Assembly: GCF_000832015.1 (NCBI RefSeq)
Contig: NZ_JXCJ01000001.1
Coordinates: 2,492,252 to 2,556,251 of the forward strand
DNA from: Gilvimarinus agarilyticus
GTDB lineage: Bacteria > Pseudomonadota > Gammaproteobacteria > Pseudomonadales > Cellvibrionaceae
Direction of reading: 5' to 3'
DNA: 64,000 bases
Below are positions 25,302 through 34,662 of the stretch, piece after piece (position 1 is the first letter of the stretch; the number at the start of each line of letters is the position of its first letter). The translations under genes and the position numbers were made by a program. The notes under the pieces are model-generated. The model did no database searches and was not told the DNA's origin. It saw only the letters and a list, made by a program, of their open reading frames with translations.

Positions 25302-25425
25302 TGCAACCGGTTACATTGTGGAGTCTAAAGTAATTTTATGTAAATAAGTAGATCTACGTCATAATTCAGGCATTTGGCGCAATGCAGGTGCTCAGCAGGC
25401 TGCAAACTGGTTGTATCCAATTACA
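25302..25425. promoter_or_regulatory. LacI-type operator-like palindromes upstream of the mannanase gene
   Basis: TGCAACCGGTTACA at 25302-25315, 35 bp before the start codon, is a near-perfect palindrome with the central CG of LacI-family sites. A weaker relative, TGTATCCAATTACA, lies at 25412-25425, overlapping a further degenerate copy at 25401-25415. No cognate regulator gene is in the window. Confidence 0.45.
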
Positions 25426-25552
25426 TTTTGACGTGTTTTACCAAATTCCAGGAGAGGTATTGAGAGGCGCCGAGTGAGTCAGAAATGCCGCCCATGTACA
25501 ATTCCAGAGTTATTACTTGCTCACACTCGGCCCCTGAGCCGCTGGAGGCCAT

Positions 25553-26998
25553 TTGTCAGAGCCCATTAACGCCCCGTTGTTCCCAGGCCTGGATCGCCCC
25601 CTTGCTATTGTGGATATCGAAACCACCGGCGGTAGTGTGACGCGCGATCGCGTCACCGAGGTGGGCATCGTTGAGGTGGATGAGCACGGTGTACGGGAAT
25701 GGAGCACTTTAATTAATCCGCTGGTGCCTATCCCCAAAATGGTTCAGCGTTTAACGGGTATCACCGATGACATGGTGGCCAATGCACCGCGTTTTGAGCA
25801 GGTGGCTAAAGATATCGTCACGCGCTTGCAGGGTAAGATTTTTGTTGCCCACAACGTAAGGTTTGATTACGGCTTTTTGCGCAATGCCTTTGCCGAGCTT
25901 GGCTACCCTCTTTCACTTGAGTTGTTGTGTACCGTAAAGTTATCTCGTGCGCTCTACCCCGAGCATAAGCGGCACAGTCTGGAGATGATCATTCAGCGCT
26001 TTGGCATTGCGGTTGATGAGCGTCACCGCGCGCTAGCTGATGCTCGCGCTACGCATCAATTTTTAGGTGCTGCAGCGGCCGATAAACCGGCCGACGTTTT
26101 TATGGCCGCAGTACAGGTACAAACGCGCCGCCCTAGCCTGCCGCCTGGGCTCGACCCCGCCATTATTGAGCAGCTACCTACCGGCCCTGGTGTCTATTAT
26201 TTTTACGGCGACAACAACGCGCTGCTGTACGTCGGTAAAAGTGTCAATATTAAAACGCGGGTGTTATCGCATTTTAGGGGCGACAGCAGCAGTGCTAAAG
26301 CCATGGCGATGTGTCAGCAAATTCGCGATATTAGCGCACACCCCACCACAGGTGAGCTCAGTGCTTTGTTGCACGAGGCGCAAGAGATTAAAAAGCATCA
26401 GCCGCTATACAATCGGCGGCTGCGCAGGCTTAGCACGCTATACACAATTCAGCTAAAAGAAGATGATACAGGCTTGCTTCGCCCCGAGGTGATCGACGCA
26501 CGGAAGGCGGACAGACACACACCTATGTACGGCCTTTACGCGGCGCAAAAAAAAGCTCGCGAGGCTTTGATAAAAGCCGGCAAAGAATATGGCCTGTGTG
26601 ACCATGTTGTGGTCGCACCCAAGTCGCTAAATGGCGTCTGCATGAGCCGTCAACTGCAGCGTTGCAAAGGTCTCTGCACGGATGAGTGGTCAGCGCTTCA
26701 GCACAATAGTTCGCTAATGGATGCCCTGGGTAATGAAGCTTTAAAAGCATGGCCCTACTCCGGCCCTGTAGCTTTAATAGAGCAGCAAAACCCGAACGAC
26801 ACGGCGTCGCCACATACGGTTTTTATATTGGATAACTGGTGTGTCTTGGCCACTCTCAGTGGCTCGGGAGAGCCCGATTGGGAGCAACTAAACGCGCTAG
26901 AATCGGGCAACGCTTTGTTAGATCGAGATATCTACCGATATCTGGTTAAGGTGGTGTTAAAGCCCGGCAAAGGGTTAACATTAGTTCCTTTAGCGTAA
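25553..26998 (+). CDS. DnaQ-type 3'-5' exonuclease fused to GIY-YIG (Cho/UvrC-like) nuclease
   Basis: Cytoplasmic protein of 481 aa combining two nuclease domains. Residues about 15-180 are a DEDD exonuclease of the DNA polymerase III epsilon type: VDIETTG with Asp21 and Glu23, AHNVRFDYGFL, and HRALADARAT with the terminal His/Asp. Residues about 210-300 are a GIY-YIG domain: PGVYYFYGDN and LLYVGKSVNIKTRV, as in UvrC and Cho. The fusion is known in proteobacteria and suggests DNA repair, but its reaction is not settled. The start is TTG, supported by GGAGG 5 nt upstream. The thioredoxin gene follows 18 nt later. Confidence 0.85.
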   Translation: MSEPINAPLFPGLDRPLAIVDIETTGGSVTRDRVTEVGIVEVDEHGVREWSTLINPLVPIPKMVQRLTGITDDMVANAPRFEQVAKDIVTRLQGKIFVAHNVRFDYGFLRNAFAELGYPLSLELLCTVKLSRALYPEHKRHSLEMIIQRFGIAVDERHRALADARATHQFLGAAAADKPADVFMAAVQVQTRRPSLPPGLDPAIIEQLPTGPGVYYFYGDNNALLYVGKSVNIKTRVLSHFRGDSSSAKAMAMCQQIRDISAHPTTGELSALLHEAQEIKKHQPLYNRRLRRLSTLYTIQLKEDDTGLLRPEVIDARKADRHTPMYGLYAAQKKAREALIKAGKEYGLCDHVVVAPKSLNGVCMSRQLQRCKGLCTDEWSALQHNSSLMDALGNEALKAWPYSGPVALIEQQNPNDTASPHTVFILDNWCVLATLSGSGEPDWEQLNALESGNALLDRDIYRYLVKVVLKPGKGLTLVPLA

Positions 26999-27016
26999 TC
27001 AACAGGAAGAGGCTCT

Positions 27017-27460
27017 ATGGCCGTAATACAAACCCTTTGCTCTCATTGCCTAACGGCTAACCGTGTCGATGAAGATCGCCTAACCGAGGGCCCAAAATGC
27101 GGTAAATGCCGCGAGTCCATCTACAGCGCTCAACCAATATCGGCAAACGATAGCCAGTTTACGCGTTGGCTAGAGCGCGAGCAGCTGCCTCTAGTGGTCG
27201 ATTTCTGGGCCGAATGGTGTGGCCCCTGCCAGAGTTTTGCTCCGGGTTTTGCACGTGCGGCCAATGGCTTAGAGCCCATTGCCCGTTTTATTAAAGTGAA
27301 TACCGAGCAAGCACCGCAAACCGCGGCGCAATTTGGGATTCGCAGTATCCCCACGTTAATGGTTATCCGTGGCGGCGAGGTATTAGCGCAGCAGGCCGGT
27401 GCTTTGCCCTACCCACAATTTTTGCAATGGTTAAACGGCGTGTTAAACCCCTCGGTGTAA
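27017..27460 (+). CDS. trxC: Thioredoxin 2 (TrxC)
   Basis: Cytoplasmic disulphide reductase, 147 aa. The N-terminal zinc-binding motif of TrxC is present: Cys8-x2-Cys11 and Cys28-x2-Cys31. The thioredoxin fold follows with WCGPC at 67-71 and the cis-proline motif SIPTL. In Escherichia coli TrxC belongs to the oxidative-stress response. It probably shares a transcript with the nuclease gene upstream. Confidence 0.93.
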   Translation: MAVIQTLCSHCLTANRVDEDRLTEGPKCGKCRESIYSAQPISANDSQFTRWLEREQLPLVVDFWAEWCGPCQSFAPGFARAANGLEPIARFIKVNTEQAPQTAAQFGIRSIPTLMVIRGGEVLAQQAGALPYPQFLQWLNGVLNPSV

Positions 27461-27546
27461 CTGCACGCCTTAACGTTTACATTGGTTTACCTGGGGTTTA
27501 CGGCCGACAACGAAAGCGCCTTTACACTATTGGTTAATTCTTATTA

Positions 27547-28023
27547 ATGGATATTGTTAAGCCTATGCGCTATTTACCAATACTGGCTGTATTGACCCTG
27601 GCGGCTTGCAGCAGCGGCCCCAAGCAAAAACCAGCCTTAATTGAACACTTTTCAACCGAGATTCTCGATAATGGCTCTAAACTGTTTGTTTATGAAGCCG
27701 TTGCCCAGGCGACTGATAACACTCGCGGTAAAGGCCGAGGTGGCGGCGGCCGTGGCGAGCCTCCTTCAGGTGGCGGACGCGGCGGGCAAGGTCGTAACGG
27801 TCCCCAAGACGCTGGCGCGGATAAAGTCGATGATCGCATTAAAGAGATGATTGATAACAAGCTTGCAGAAACGGGATATTGCCGTGAAGGTTATATGTCG
27901 TTGGAAGAGTCCGTTAAGCGTGGTCAAATCCTTGTGCGTGGTGAGTGTACCGAGACAGCGACTGAAGAAGACAGAGCTACATTCACGGTTCCTGTGACAG
28001 GCTTTAAGCAGCGTATAAACTAA
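27547..28023 (+). CDS. Lipoprotein with Gly/Arg-rich segment, unknown function
   Basis: 158 aa. Signal peptide with lipobox LAAC, so Cys21 would be lipidated. After a folded-looking part there is a low-complexity Gly/Arg stretch at about residues 60-85 built from GRGGGG-like units, then a charged helix and a short C-terminal domain with two Cys (residues about 116 and 138). I recognise no family. An internal ATG at 27565 would also give a good lipoprotein signal. It ends just before a strong terminator. Confidence 0.7.
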   Translation: MDIVKPMRYLPILAVLTLAACSSGPKQKPALIEHFSTEILDNGSKLFVYEAVAQATDNTRGKGRGGGGRGEPPSGGGRGGQGRNGPQDAGADKVDDRIKEMIDNKLAETGYCREGYMSLEESVKRGQILVRGECTETATEEDRATFTVPVTGFKQRIN

Positions 28024-28061
28024 CTTAGTAATGTTGAGTTGACTGTTTATTGGTTGGACAT

Positions 28062-28098
28062 AAAAAAGCCCGCCCATGTTTACATGGGCGGGCTTTTT
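28062..28098. terminator. Strong bidirectional terminator
   Basis: Perfect 11-bp GC-rich stem (28068-28078 with 28083-28093), 4-nt loop, A6 on the left and T5 on the right. It serves the lipoprotein gene and the convergent PL18 gene. Confidence 0.92.
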
Positions 28099-28123
28099 GA
28101 TACTTATTTTATTTCAAGATAGT

Positions 28124-29776
28124 TTAGTTTTCGATTCGCTCGTAAACGACATTCGTCATGGTAACGGTTGACTCAGTAATGCCCAGCTCTTCAAAACACT
28201 GTGCAAACGAGTCCGAGTCGCCCGACTCTCCACAGTCTTCGCTGTTAGAGGTGTCCTGCGACTGCAGGTAGTTACCGAACTTAAAGTAAGAGGCCGAATC
28301 ATCTCCTACCGGAATACCAAACGAGTTGCCCATGGCATAAACATGCACATCGCCGTAATCATTGATAACCCGTAAATCGAAGGTGTCGCCGCTTTCGATA
28401 GTACCCAGAGCGTACTTTTCTTCGTTACCGCTGGTGTTGCGCAACCGGACATAAACATCAAAGATACCGTTGCCGGCAACGCTGTCGTCAAAACCTGACT
28501 CCGATGAATCCGATACGTACAGCTTCATGATGGTGCCGGTGTCGCTCGCGTGATGCTGCGCTACAATGGTTTTGCCACCGTCTGACATCTCGACCTTAAT
28601 GTCGGCCTCAAACAGCTCGTAGGTGTCGGTCATGGCGATACGCAAGCCCGATTTGATTTTGTACTCGTGACGCCAACCGTTGCCATTAGGCGTGGTGACT
28701 TTGGCCTCTAGGGGAACAAAACGCAAGGTGCTGCTGTTCACCAGTGGGTGTGGGTCTTCCCCCTCCAGGTCGAACAAAATCCCGTCGGTGATAGAGTCCG
28801 GGATGTCGTTACCTGAGCCACCGCTGCTTGAGCTACTTGAGCTGCTACTAGAGTTACCTGAGCTGCTAGAACTTCCGGAATCGGCATCACCGCAGCCGTA
28901 AACATCGGCTTCAAGCAAGCTGTTCCAGTCGTTGGCCGTATTGCCATAACCGGTAATTTTTACGTATCGTGCGGCGACGTCATCGATTTCAAATGATTCG
29001 AGATTGGCGCTGCCTTGCGAGTCTACGTTATATAACACTGTGTTCCAGTTGTTACCATTTTCTGACACAGCCACGTCAAACGTTTGAGTGCGCTGGTCGC
29101 CTTTAAGCCACGCCGTTTGCAATTGTGTCACGGTACTTAGACCGCCAAGGTCTAGCGTAATAGATTTGCCATCACCCTGAGAGGACCAACGGCTAGACAA
29201 ACTACCATCGATGGCATTGTCGGGGCCATTGCCATCGTGCGAGCCATCGTCACTGGCGTCAGTAATGTTTAAATTAATTGGGTTGTTGCAGTTTCCGGCG
29301 CCCGCAGAGGAAGACGAAGAAGAGGACGACGAAGAGCTTGTCCCCCCTACTTCCACTAATGAAAAGTCGTCAAAGCGGCCAGTGCCATTATGGTATTTGG
29401 CAAATATTTCGGCAGAGGTGTTTGAGCCGGAGTTAAATTCAATTTCTATTTTCTCCCAATCGTCGCTGTCAGAGTCAAGGTCAAATACGGCACCATTTAA
29501 GTTGACGCCCACCGTGCCACTATCCAACACGTAGGCAGTAAGACGATAGTTGGTGTTGGCGTTAAGAGACACCTGTTGATCGACCCGTCCGGCACTGCCG
29601 GTGATCTTAGCGGAGTTGCTGCCGGAGTAGGCATCCCCTGAAAGTGCCGACGGATCGTCATCAACCCAGCCGTCAAAGCCACTTTCAAAGCCAGGGTTAT
29701 TAATATTAACGGCTTGGGCCGATGCGGCCAGCATGGATAATACAAAAACAGAGCTACTTGTGATTGTCTTCATCAT
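28124..29776 (-). CDS. PL18 alginate lyase with two carbohydrate-binding modules
   Basis: Secreted endo-alginate lyase, about 550 aa. I start at ATGATG (29776/29773), behind GGAG, which gives the signal MMKTITSSSVFVLSMLAASAQA. Modules: a CBM4/9- or CBM16-like jelly roll beginning NPGFESGFDGW; a polyserine linker; an F5/8 type C (CBM32) domain (NAIDGSLSSRWSS, YVKITGYGNTANDWNS); a second polyserine linker; and a C-terminal catalytic domain with WRHEYKIKSGLRIAMTDTYE, IVAQHHASDTGT and YFKFGNYLQSQ, the pattern of PL18 enzymes such as those of Pseudoalteromonas. Polyserine linkers are typical of Cellvibrionaceae. Together with the PL7 enzyme at the left edge it covers alginate depolymerisation. Confidence 0.88.
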   Translation of the reverse strand: MMKTITSSSVFVLSMLAASAQAVNINNPGFESGFDGWVDDDPSALSGDAYSGSNSAKITGSAGRVDQQVSLNANTNYRLTAYVLDSGTVGVNLNGAVFDLDSDSDDWEKIEIEFNSGSNTSAEIFAKYHNGTGRFDDFSLVEVGGTSSSSSSSSSSSAGAGNCNNPINLNITDASDDGSHDGNGPDNAIDGSLSSRWSSQGDGKSITLDLGGLSTVTQLQTAWLKGDQRTQTFDVAVSENGNNWNTVLYNVDSQGSANLESFEIDDVAARYVKITGYGNTANDWNSLLEADVYGCGDADSGSSSSSGNSSSSSSSSSSGGSGNDIPDSITDGILFDLEGEDPHPLVNSSTLRFVPLEAKVTTPNGNGWRHEYKIKSGLRIAMTDTYELFEADIKVEMSDGGKTIVAQHHASDTGTIMKLYVSDSSESGFDDSVAGNGIFDVYVRLRNTSGNEEKYALGTIESGDTFDLRVINDYGDVHVYAMGNSFGIPVGDDSASYFKFGNYLQSQDTSNSEDCGESGDSDSFAQCFEELGITESTVTMTNVVYERIEN

Positions 29777-30528
29777 TTTTCTCCAGTGTAGGTCTAACCC
29801 GAAATAAACGCCGTATTTACTTATGGGGTGAATGGCGTCGCGATTGAGTACGGAGTTAGAGCTGTGTGTCATGCTGATATGACATGTAATTTTTCAGCGT
29901 TATTATCTTGAAACAAGGCGAGCGACATCAGTCTGAACCTAAGTGTGACGTAAGTCCGGACACTGCAGCGCCACTGGTCTGGAACGCGTTTGTCGCAATA
30001 CGCGATCAAACTGTGAGCTGACATTACCGTAATGGCGTCCAATATGTAAACCAATAGTTCTGCCGCCAGTGTGACACTGTGCTTAAAATCGAACGATTCT
30101 CACGATTTTGGCGCATACAATACTTTTCTGGGTGATATGAGAAGACGTAACCCCGCATTTTTCAGACGACTAATTCGGCGTCTCAAACTTTTTTCGAGTC
30201 TTCAGGAGTAGGAATTGCGTTGAACGCTGCAGCCTCTGAGCTTGACTGGCGAGTGATTGAGTCCCTAATCAACGAGAGTCACAAGTCGCTCCCACTGGGT
30301 TTGGCTTAATCTTGCGCGACAAAAATTTACAAAACCTGAAGTAATCTCTGGCTATCAAACATGGCGCCTCACCTTGTCCGGTATGGCCTGCCTCCGGTTT
30401 TGCTTAAAAATAACTCACAGTCGCAAACCCGGGTATTTTGCGCTATTGTTACCACCGCTAATGGTCACATTGAATATAAGGCGGGGTTTGTAGCAAACCA
30501 AGCCACACCATAACAATAGGAGATACCC
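29777..30528. other. Long intergenic region between PL18 and GH9 genes
   Basis: 752 bp with no convincing gene on either strand. It must hold the divergent promoters of the two enzyme genes. I saw no operator palindrome, repeat or structured RNA here. Confidence 0.5.
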
Positions 30529-33132
30529 ATGTACGTTCCATTTAGCTGGCGGCCACTGGCCGCTGCAGTAGCCGGGGCAACCCTGCTGGCCGCCTGCGCC
30601 CATAACCCCAGCAACACTACGCAAAACTCTTTAACGCTGAACGAAAAAGAGTACTTCGACTCGGCCGCTGTGGATGTGTTTGCGTTTTCCAGTAAGCCCG
30701 GTGGGCTGTTTTTTGACTCCAAAACCGCGGGCATAGAGATTGTCCAGCACGGTGAGCGAACCGCCACCAACGGCGATGTGCGGTTATTGCACACGCCCGA
30801 GCAGTGGGATGGCATGGGCCAGTTTGTCTCGCGCGAAGTCGACGAACACAGCGGTACCATTACCACCCAGCTCGCTTACCCTGAGCTGGATTTCAGCTAC
30901 AGCGTTACGGCCACTGCCCGCGATAACGGCGTGGTGATTAGCGTGTACCTGGACAGCCCGCTGCCCCAGGAGCTTGAGGGAAAAGCCGGTTTTAATATGG
31001 AGTTTGTACCCGCCGAATACTGGGACAAAGCCTACCTGGCCGATGGTAAACCGGGGCAGTTTCCCCGCTCGGCCTCCACCACAGACGGTATGATCATGAA
31101 CGATCAGGGCCTGACCGAGCCCACCGCCTTTGCACAGGGTAAAACACTGGTGCTGGCGCCGGCCGACCCGGAGCGCCGCGTTACCATCCGTAAAACCTTA
31201 GGCAGCGAAACCCTGGGTGATGGCGAATTGATGCTGTTTGATGGCCGCACCAAGGCGCAAAACGGCTGGTACGTGGTACGCGATATGATCCCGGCCGGCC
31301 GCAGCGGTAAGGTGGTTGAGTGGACCTTGGACATCAGCGCCATCCCCGACTGGGTACGCGACCCTGTGGTGGGTTATTCGCAGGTGGGTTACCACCCGGC
31401 GCAACCTAAACGTGCCGTAATAGAGCTAGACCCGAACGACACGCCTGAGGCAACCGTCGAGCTACTTAAAGTGCAAGCCGATGGCAGCACACGCGTCGCT
31501 CACAGTGGCAAACCAGAACTCTGGGGCGACTACCTGCGCTACGAGTATGTCACCTTCGATTTCTCAAGTGTGACGGAGCCCGGCTTGTACCAGCTGCGCT
31601 ACGGTAACCAAACCACCGACACCTTCCCTATCGATTCCGACGTGCTGGCCAAGGTATGGCAGCCTACTCTGGACTTTTTCTTCCCGGTACAAATGGATCA
31701 CATGCAAGTGCGTGAGGCCTACCGGGTTTGGCATGGCCGCTCACATATGGACGATGCGCTACAAGCACCGCCTAACTACGAGCACTTTGACCTCTATGCC
31801 CACGACGGCAACCTGGATACCGACTTTAAACCGTTTGAGCATATCGACGGTTTAAACTACGGCGGCTGGTACGATGCCGGCGACTACGACATCCGCACCC
31901 AATCGCAATACCACACCGTGCAGGGCTTAGTGCACGCGGTCGAAGAGTTTGGCATCGAGCGGGATAACACCACCGTTAGCCAAGAGAAAAAGTTTACGCA
32001 AATCAACCGCCCCGACGGCAAGCAAGATATGCTGCAGCAAATTGAGCACGGCACTTTGGCGCTCATTGCCCAACACCGCGCTATTGGTCACGCCATTCCC
32101 GGTATTGTTGCTGGCCGTTTGTATCAATACCCGCACCTGGGTGACGGCTCGACCAAAACCGATAACATGATCTACGACGCGGCTATGGACCCGCATGCCG
32201 ATGAGCGTGCCGTAGGCGCCATGTACGACCCCACCACCGTCGACCCGACGGCCGCTGAAGATCCAATGCCCGAAAACGGCACCCACAGTGGCCGCTTTGA
32301 CGATCGCTGGGCCTTTACCAGCAACACCAGCGCGCTAAATTACGGCTCTGCCGCCGCCCTGGCCGCTGCCAGCCGGGTAATTGGCCCTGTAAATGCGGAG
32401 CTGGCCGATGAGAGTTTGGCAACAGCCAAAAAGGTGTGGGAGTACGAGGCAAACCGCGAGCCCAACACCTACCGCTTTGGCAACACCACAGGTGGCAAGC
32501 TTGAGGAAGAAAAACTCAAAGCCGCGGTCGAGCTGTTAATCGCCACTAACGACAAACGCTACGCCACGGCGGTTCGTGATTTACTCGACGAGGTGAAAAA
32601 TAACTTCCGCGGTGAAAACGTCGCGATGCTGGTGTCAGCCATGCCCTATATGGACGACGCCTACGCCGCGACGCTTGAGCAGCTAACCCGTGATTATCGT
32701 TCGGGGATTGGTGCTATCGAGGAGGAAAACCCCTACGGCGTACCTATTACGCGCGGCGGTTGGGCCGGCAATGGTTCAGTGATGGGTTTTGGTATCACTA
32801 ACTACTGGTTGCACAAAGCCTTCCCGAACATCGTCGAGAAAGAGCTGGTGTACCGTAGCTTAAACTACATTTTTGGTACCCACCCCGACTCTAACTACTC
32901 GTTTGCCTCGGGCATTGGCTCGCAGTCGCAAACGGCCGCTTACGGCAGTAATCGGGCCGACTTTTCGTATATTCCGGGCGGCGTAGTACCGGGTGTATTG
33001 GTGCTAGCGCCCGATCTGCCTGAAAACAAAAGCAACTGGCCATTCTTTTGGGGGCAAAACGAATACGTCATCCCCATGGGTAGCCGTTACCTGTTTTTAA
33101 CCCATGCGGCGCAAGCATTGTTAGAGCCGTAG
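30529..33132 (+). CDS. GH9 glycoside hydrolase, lipoprotein with extra N-terminal domain
   Basis: Membrane-anchored enzyme, 867 aa. Signal with lipobox LAAC, so Cys23 is the probable lipidation site. Residues about 35-270 form an extra beta-rich domain that I cannot name; about 275-365 is the Ig-like CelD_N domain of family 9 (VGYSQVGYHP); the (alpha/alpha)6 catalytic domain follows with YGGWYDAGDYD (Asp449, Asp452) and the late GQNEY motif with Glu845 as candidate acid. Family 9 contains endoglucanases, cellodextrinases and some beta-glucosidases; a lipoprotein form suggests processing of oligosaccharides at the cell surface or in the periplasm. RBS AGGAG; terminator downstream. Confidence 0.86.
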   Translation: MYVPFSWRPLAAAVAGATLLAACAHNPSNTTQNSLTLNEKEYFDSAAVDVFAFSSKPGGLFFDSKTAGIEIVQHGERTATNGDVRLLHTPEQWDGMGQFVSREVDEHSGTITTQLAYPELDFSYSVTATARDNGVVISVYLDSPLPQELEGKAGFNMEFVPAEYWDKAYLADGKPGQFPRSASTTDGMIMNDQGLTEPTAFAQGKTLVLAPADPERRVTIRKTLGSETLGDGELMLFDGRTKAQNGWYVVRDMIPAGRSGKVVEWTLDISAIPDWVRDPVVGYSQVGYHPAQPKRAVIELDPNDTPEATVELLKVQADGSTRVAHSGKPELWGDYLRYEYVTFDFSSVTEPGLYQLRYGNQTTDTFPIDSDVLAKVWQPTLDFFFPVQMDHMQVREAYRVWHGRSHMDDALQAPPNYEHFDLYAHDGNLDTDFKPFEHIDGLNYGGWYDAGDYDIRTQSQYHTVQGLVHAVEEFGIERDNTTVSQEKKFTQINRPDGKQDMLQQIEHGTLALIAQHRAIGHAIPGIVAGRLYQYPHLGDGSTKTDNMIYDAAMDPHADERAVGAMYDPTTVDPTAAEDPMPENGTHSGRFDDRWAFTSNTSALNYGSAAALAAASRVIGPVNAELADESLATAKKVWEYEANREPNTYRFGNTTGGKLEEEKLKAAVELLIATNDKRYATAVRDLLDEVKNNFRGENVAMLVSAMPYMDDAYAATLEQLTRDYRSGIGAIEEENPYGVPITRGGWAGNGSVMGFGITNYWLHKAFPNIVEKELVYRSLNYIFGTHPDSNYSFASGIGSQSQTAAYGSNRADFSYIPGGVVPGVLVLAPDLPENKSNWPFFWGQNEYVIPMGSRYLFLTHAAQALLEP

Positions 33133-33183
33133 TGACCGGCAGCAACAGTAAACGGTCCTGACTCTCGTTGAGTGAGAGCGCTT

Positions 33184-33213
33184 GCCGACACCCTAACAGG
33201 TGTCGGCTTTTTT
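33184..33213 (+). terminator. Rho-independent terminator of the GH9 gene
   Basis: Perfect 9-bp stem (33184-33192 with 33199-33207), 6-nt loop and six T, 51 nt after the stop codon. Confidence 0.9.
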
Positions 33214-33331
33214 ATGTCGGCACTTTTTGTTTGGTGAAATGAATTGGTCACGCCGCAATACTACTTACAGCTTTTTAATTCAACGCCGGTATCGCTATAC
33301 TGATTTGATTCTCTCTAGGTAGGATTGACCC

Positions 33332-34240
33332 ATGCGGCGCTCTCTCACGGATGTGTTTTTTGTACTCTTGATTTTAGCGGCGACCGCGACGCCGCAAGCA
33401 CAAGAGTTGGCCCCACGCGCCTATTGGCCCGCACCAACGGGCACCAATGTGGCCGTTATGAGTTACCAGCACTCGCAAGGCGATGTGTTGGTAGATGCCT
33501 CGACGCCTATAGAGGGGGCTGAGGCAACGCTGGACTTTCTTTCTCTGACCTACCTGCGCACCTTTGGGGTGTTTGATCGTACCGCTAGCCTGCAAGTAAA
33601 TTACCCTTTCGTGCAAGGTGATGCCGAGGCAATGGTTAACGGTGAGTTTAGAGAGCGCTCTATCAGCGCATCGGCCGATGCCCGCGCGCGCTTTGCGATT
33701 AACCTGATAGGTGCCCCCAGCATGGACGGCAAAGCGTTTCGGGCGCTGGTGGCCAACCCCGAGCCAATTGTCGGCGCCAGTGTGTTGGTCAGCATCCCCA
33801 CTGGCGACTATGACGGCGATAAACTGTTTAACGCCGGGAGTAACCGTTGGGCGGTAAAGCCCGCTGTGGGCTTTATTTTACCTATCAGCCACGGTTGGTT
33901 GTTTGAGGGCGAAGTGGGCACCTGGTTTTATGAAGACAACGATGATTATCAAGGTAAAACCCGTAGCCAAAAACCTGTGCTGTCGTCTGAGTTTCATCTG
34001 GTGCATGTGGTAAAAAACGGCACTTGGTTCTCGCTAGACGCCAACTGGTATCAAGGGGGCGCCGCTACCGTAGGTGATGGGGCTGAGCAAGCTGAACTCA
34101 GGAACTCTCGTGCCGGAATCACGCTACTTCACCCGCTAAACCGCCATCACGCCATTCGTTTTGCGGCCAGTACGGCGATAGAGTCAAAAATCGCCGGTGA
34201 TTTTGACAGCGTTAGTCTGAGTTATATGTATATTTGGTGA
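33332..34240 (+). CDS. Outer-membrane transporter-like protein (MetA-pathway phenol family, PF13557-like)
   Basis: 302 aa with an N-terminal signal peptide (cleavage near TPQAQE) and a beta-barrel-like body of alternating hydrophobic strands ending in SLSYMYIW. The motif PRAYWPAPTGTNVAVM right after the signal is typical of this family. Proteins of this family are annotated as transporters by association with aromatic degradation; no substrate can be assigned here and no such pathway is nearby. Confidence 0.75.
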   Translation: MRRSLTDVFFVLLILAATATPQAQELAPRAYWPAPTGTNVAVMSYQHSQGDVLVDASTPIEGAEATLDFLSLTYLRTFGVFDRTASLQVNYPFVQGDAEAMVNGEFRERSISASADARARFAINLIGAPSMDGKAFRALVANPEPIVGASVLVSIPTGDYDGDKLFNAGSNRWAVKPAVGFILPISHGWLFEGEVGTWFYEDNDDYQGKTRSQKPVLSSEFHLVHVVKNGTWFSLDANWYQGGAATVGDGAEQAELRNSRAGITLLHPLNRHHAIRFAASTAIESKIAGDFDSVSLSYMYIW

Positions 34241-34395
34241 ACCTTTCCCCGGCTGTATATCAAGCTCGGCCGAGTCGCTCGCTTGTAGCCTGTTGCAATA
34301 AACGCATCTCAAAAGTGACAACGGGTGCGATTGAAACTGTCATCGCCATCCGGTAGATTCGCAGGTGGATTATTTACCTAAATGAGGAAAATACT

Positions 34396-34662
34396 ATGCG
34401 TATTCTGGCAAGCATCGCTCTGACATTGGCGGCACCACTCGCACTGGCTGGCCCGCAATGCACCGACACAGACCCGTCCGAGTGGCAGGATCAAGAGGCC
34501 TTTCAGCAAAACCTGAAAGATCAAGGCTACAAAATCAACGTTTTCAAGGTCACCGACGGCAACTGTTACGAAATCTACGGTTGGAACAAAGCGGGTCAAA
34601 AAGTTGAGATCTACTTCCACCCTGTTACCGGTGAGGCCGTTAAAACCGAGATCGACGATTAA
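34396..34662 (+). CDS. Small periplasmic PepSY-domain protein
   Basis: 88 aa: signal peptide 1-18 (cut after LALA), then one PepSY domain with the usual pattern GYKINVFKVTDGNCYEIYGW and VEIYFHPVTGEAVK. It has two Cys (residues about 22 and 56) that could form a disulphide. RBS GAGG. Its stop shares a base with the cytochrome b gene (TAATG), so the two form a pair; PepSY plus cytochrome b561 pairs are common in gammaproteobacteria and may be redox partners. Confidence 0.85.
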   Translation: MRILASIALTLAAPLALAGPQCTDTDPSEWQDQEAFQQNLKDQGYKINVFKVTDGNCYEIYGWNKAGQKVEIYFHPVTGEAVKTEIDD

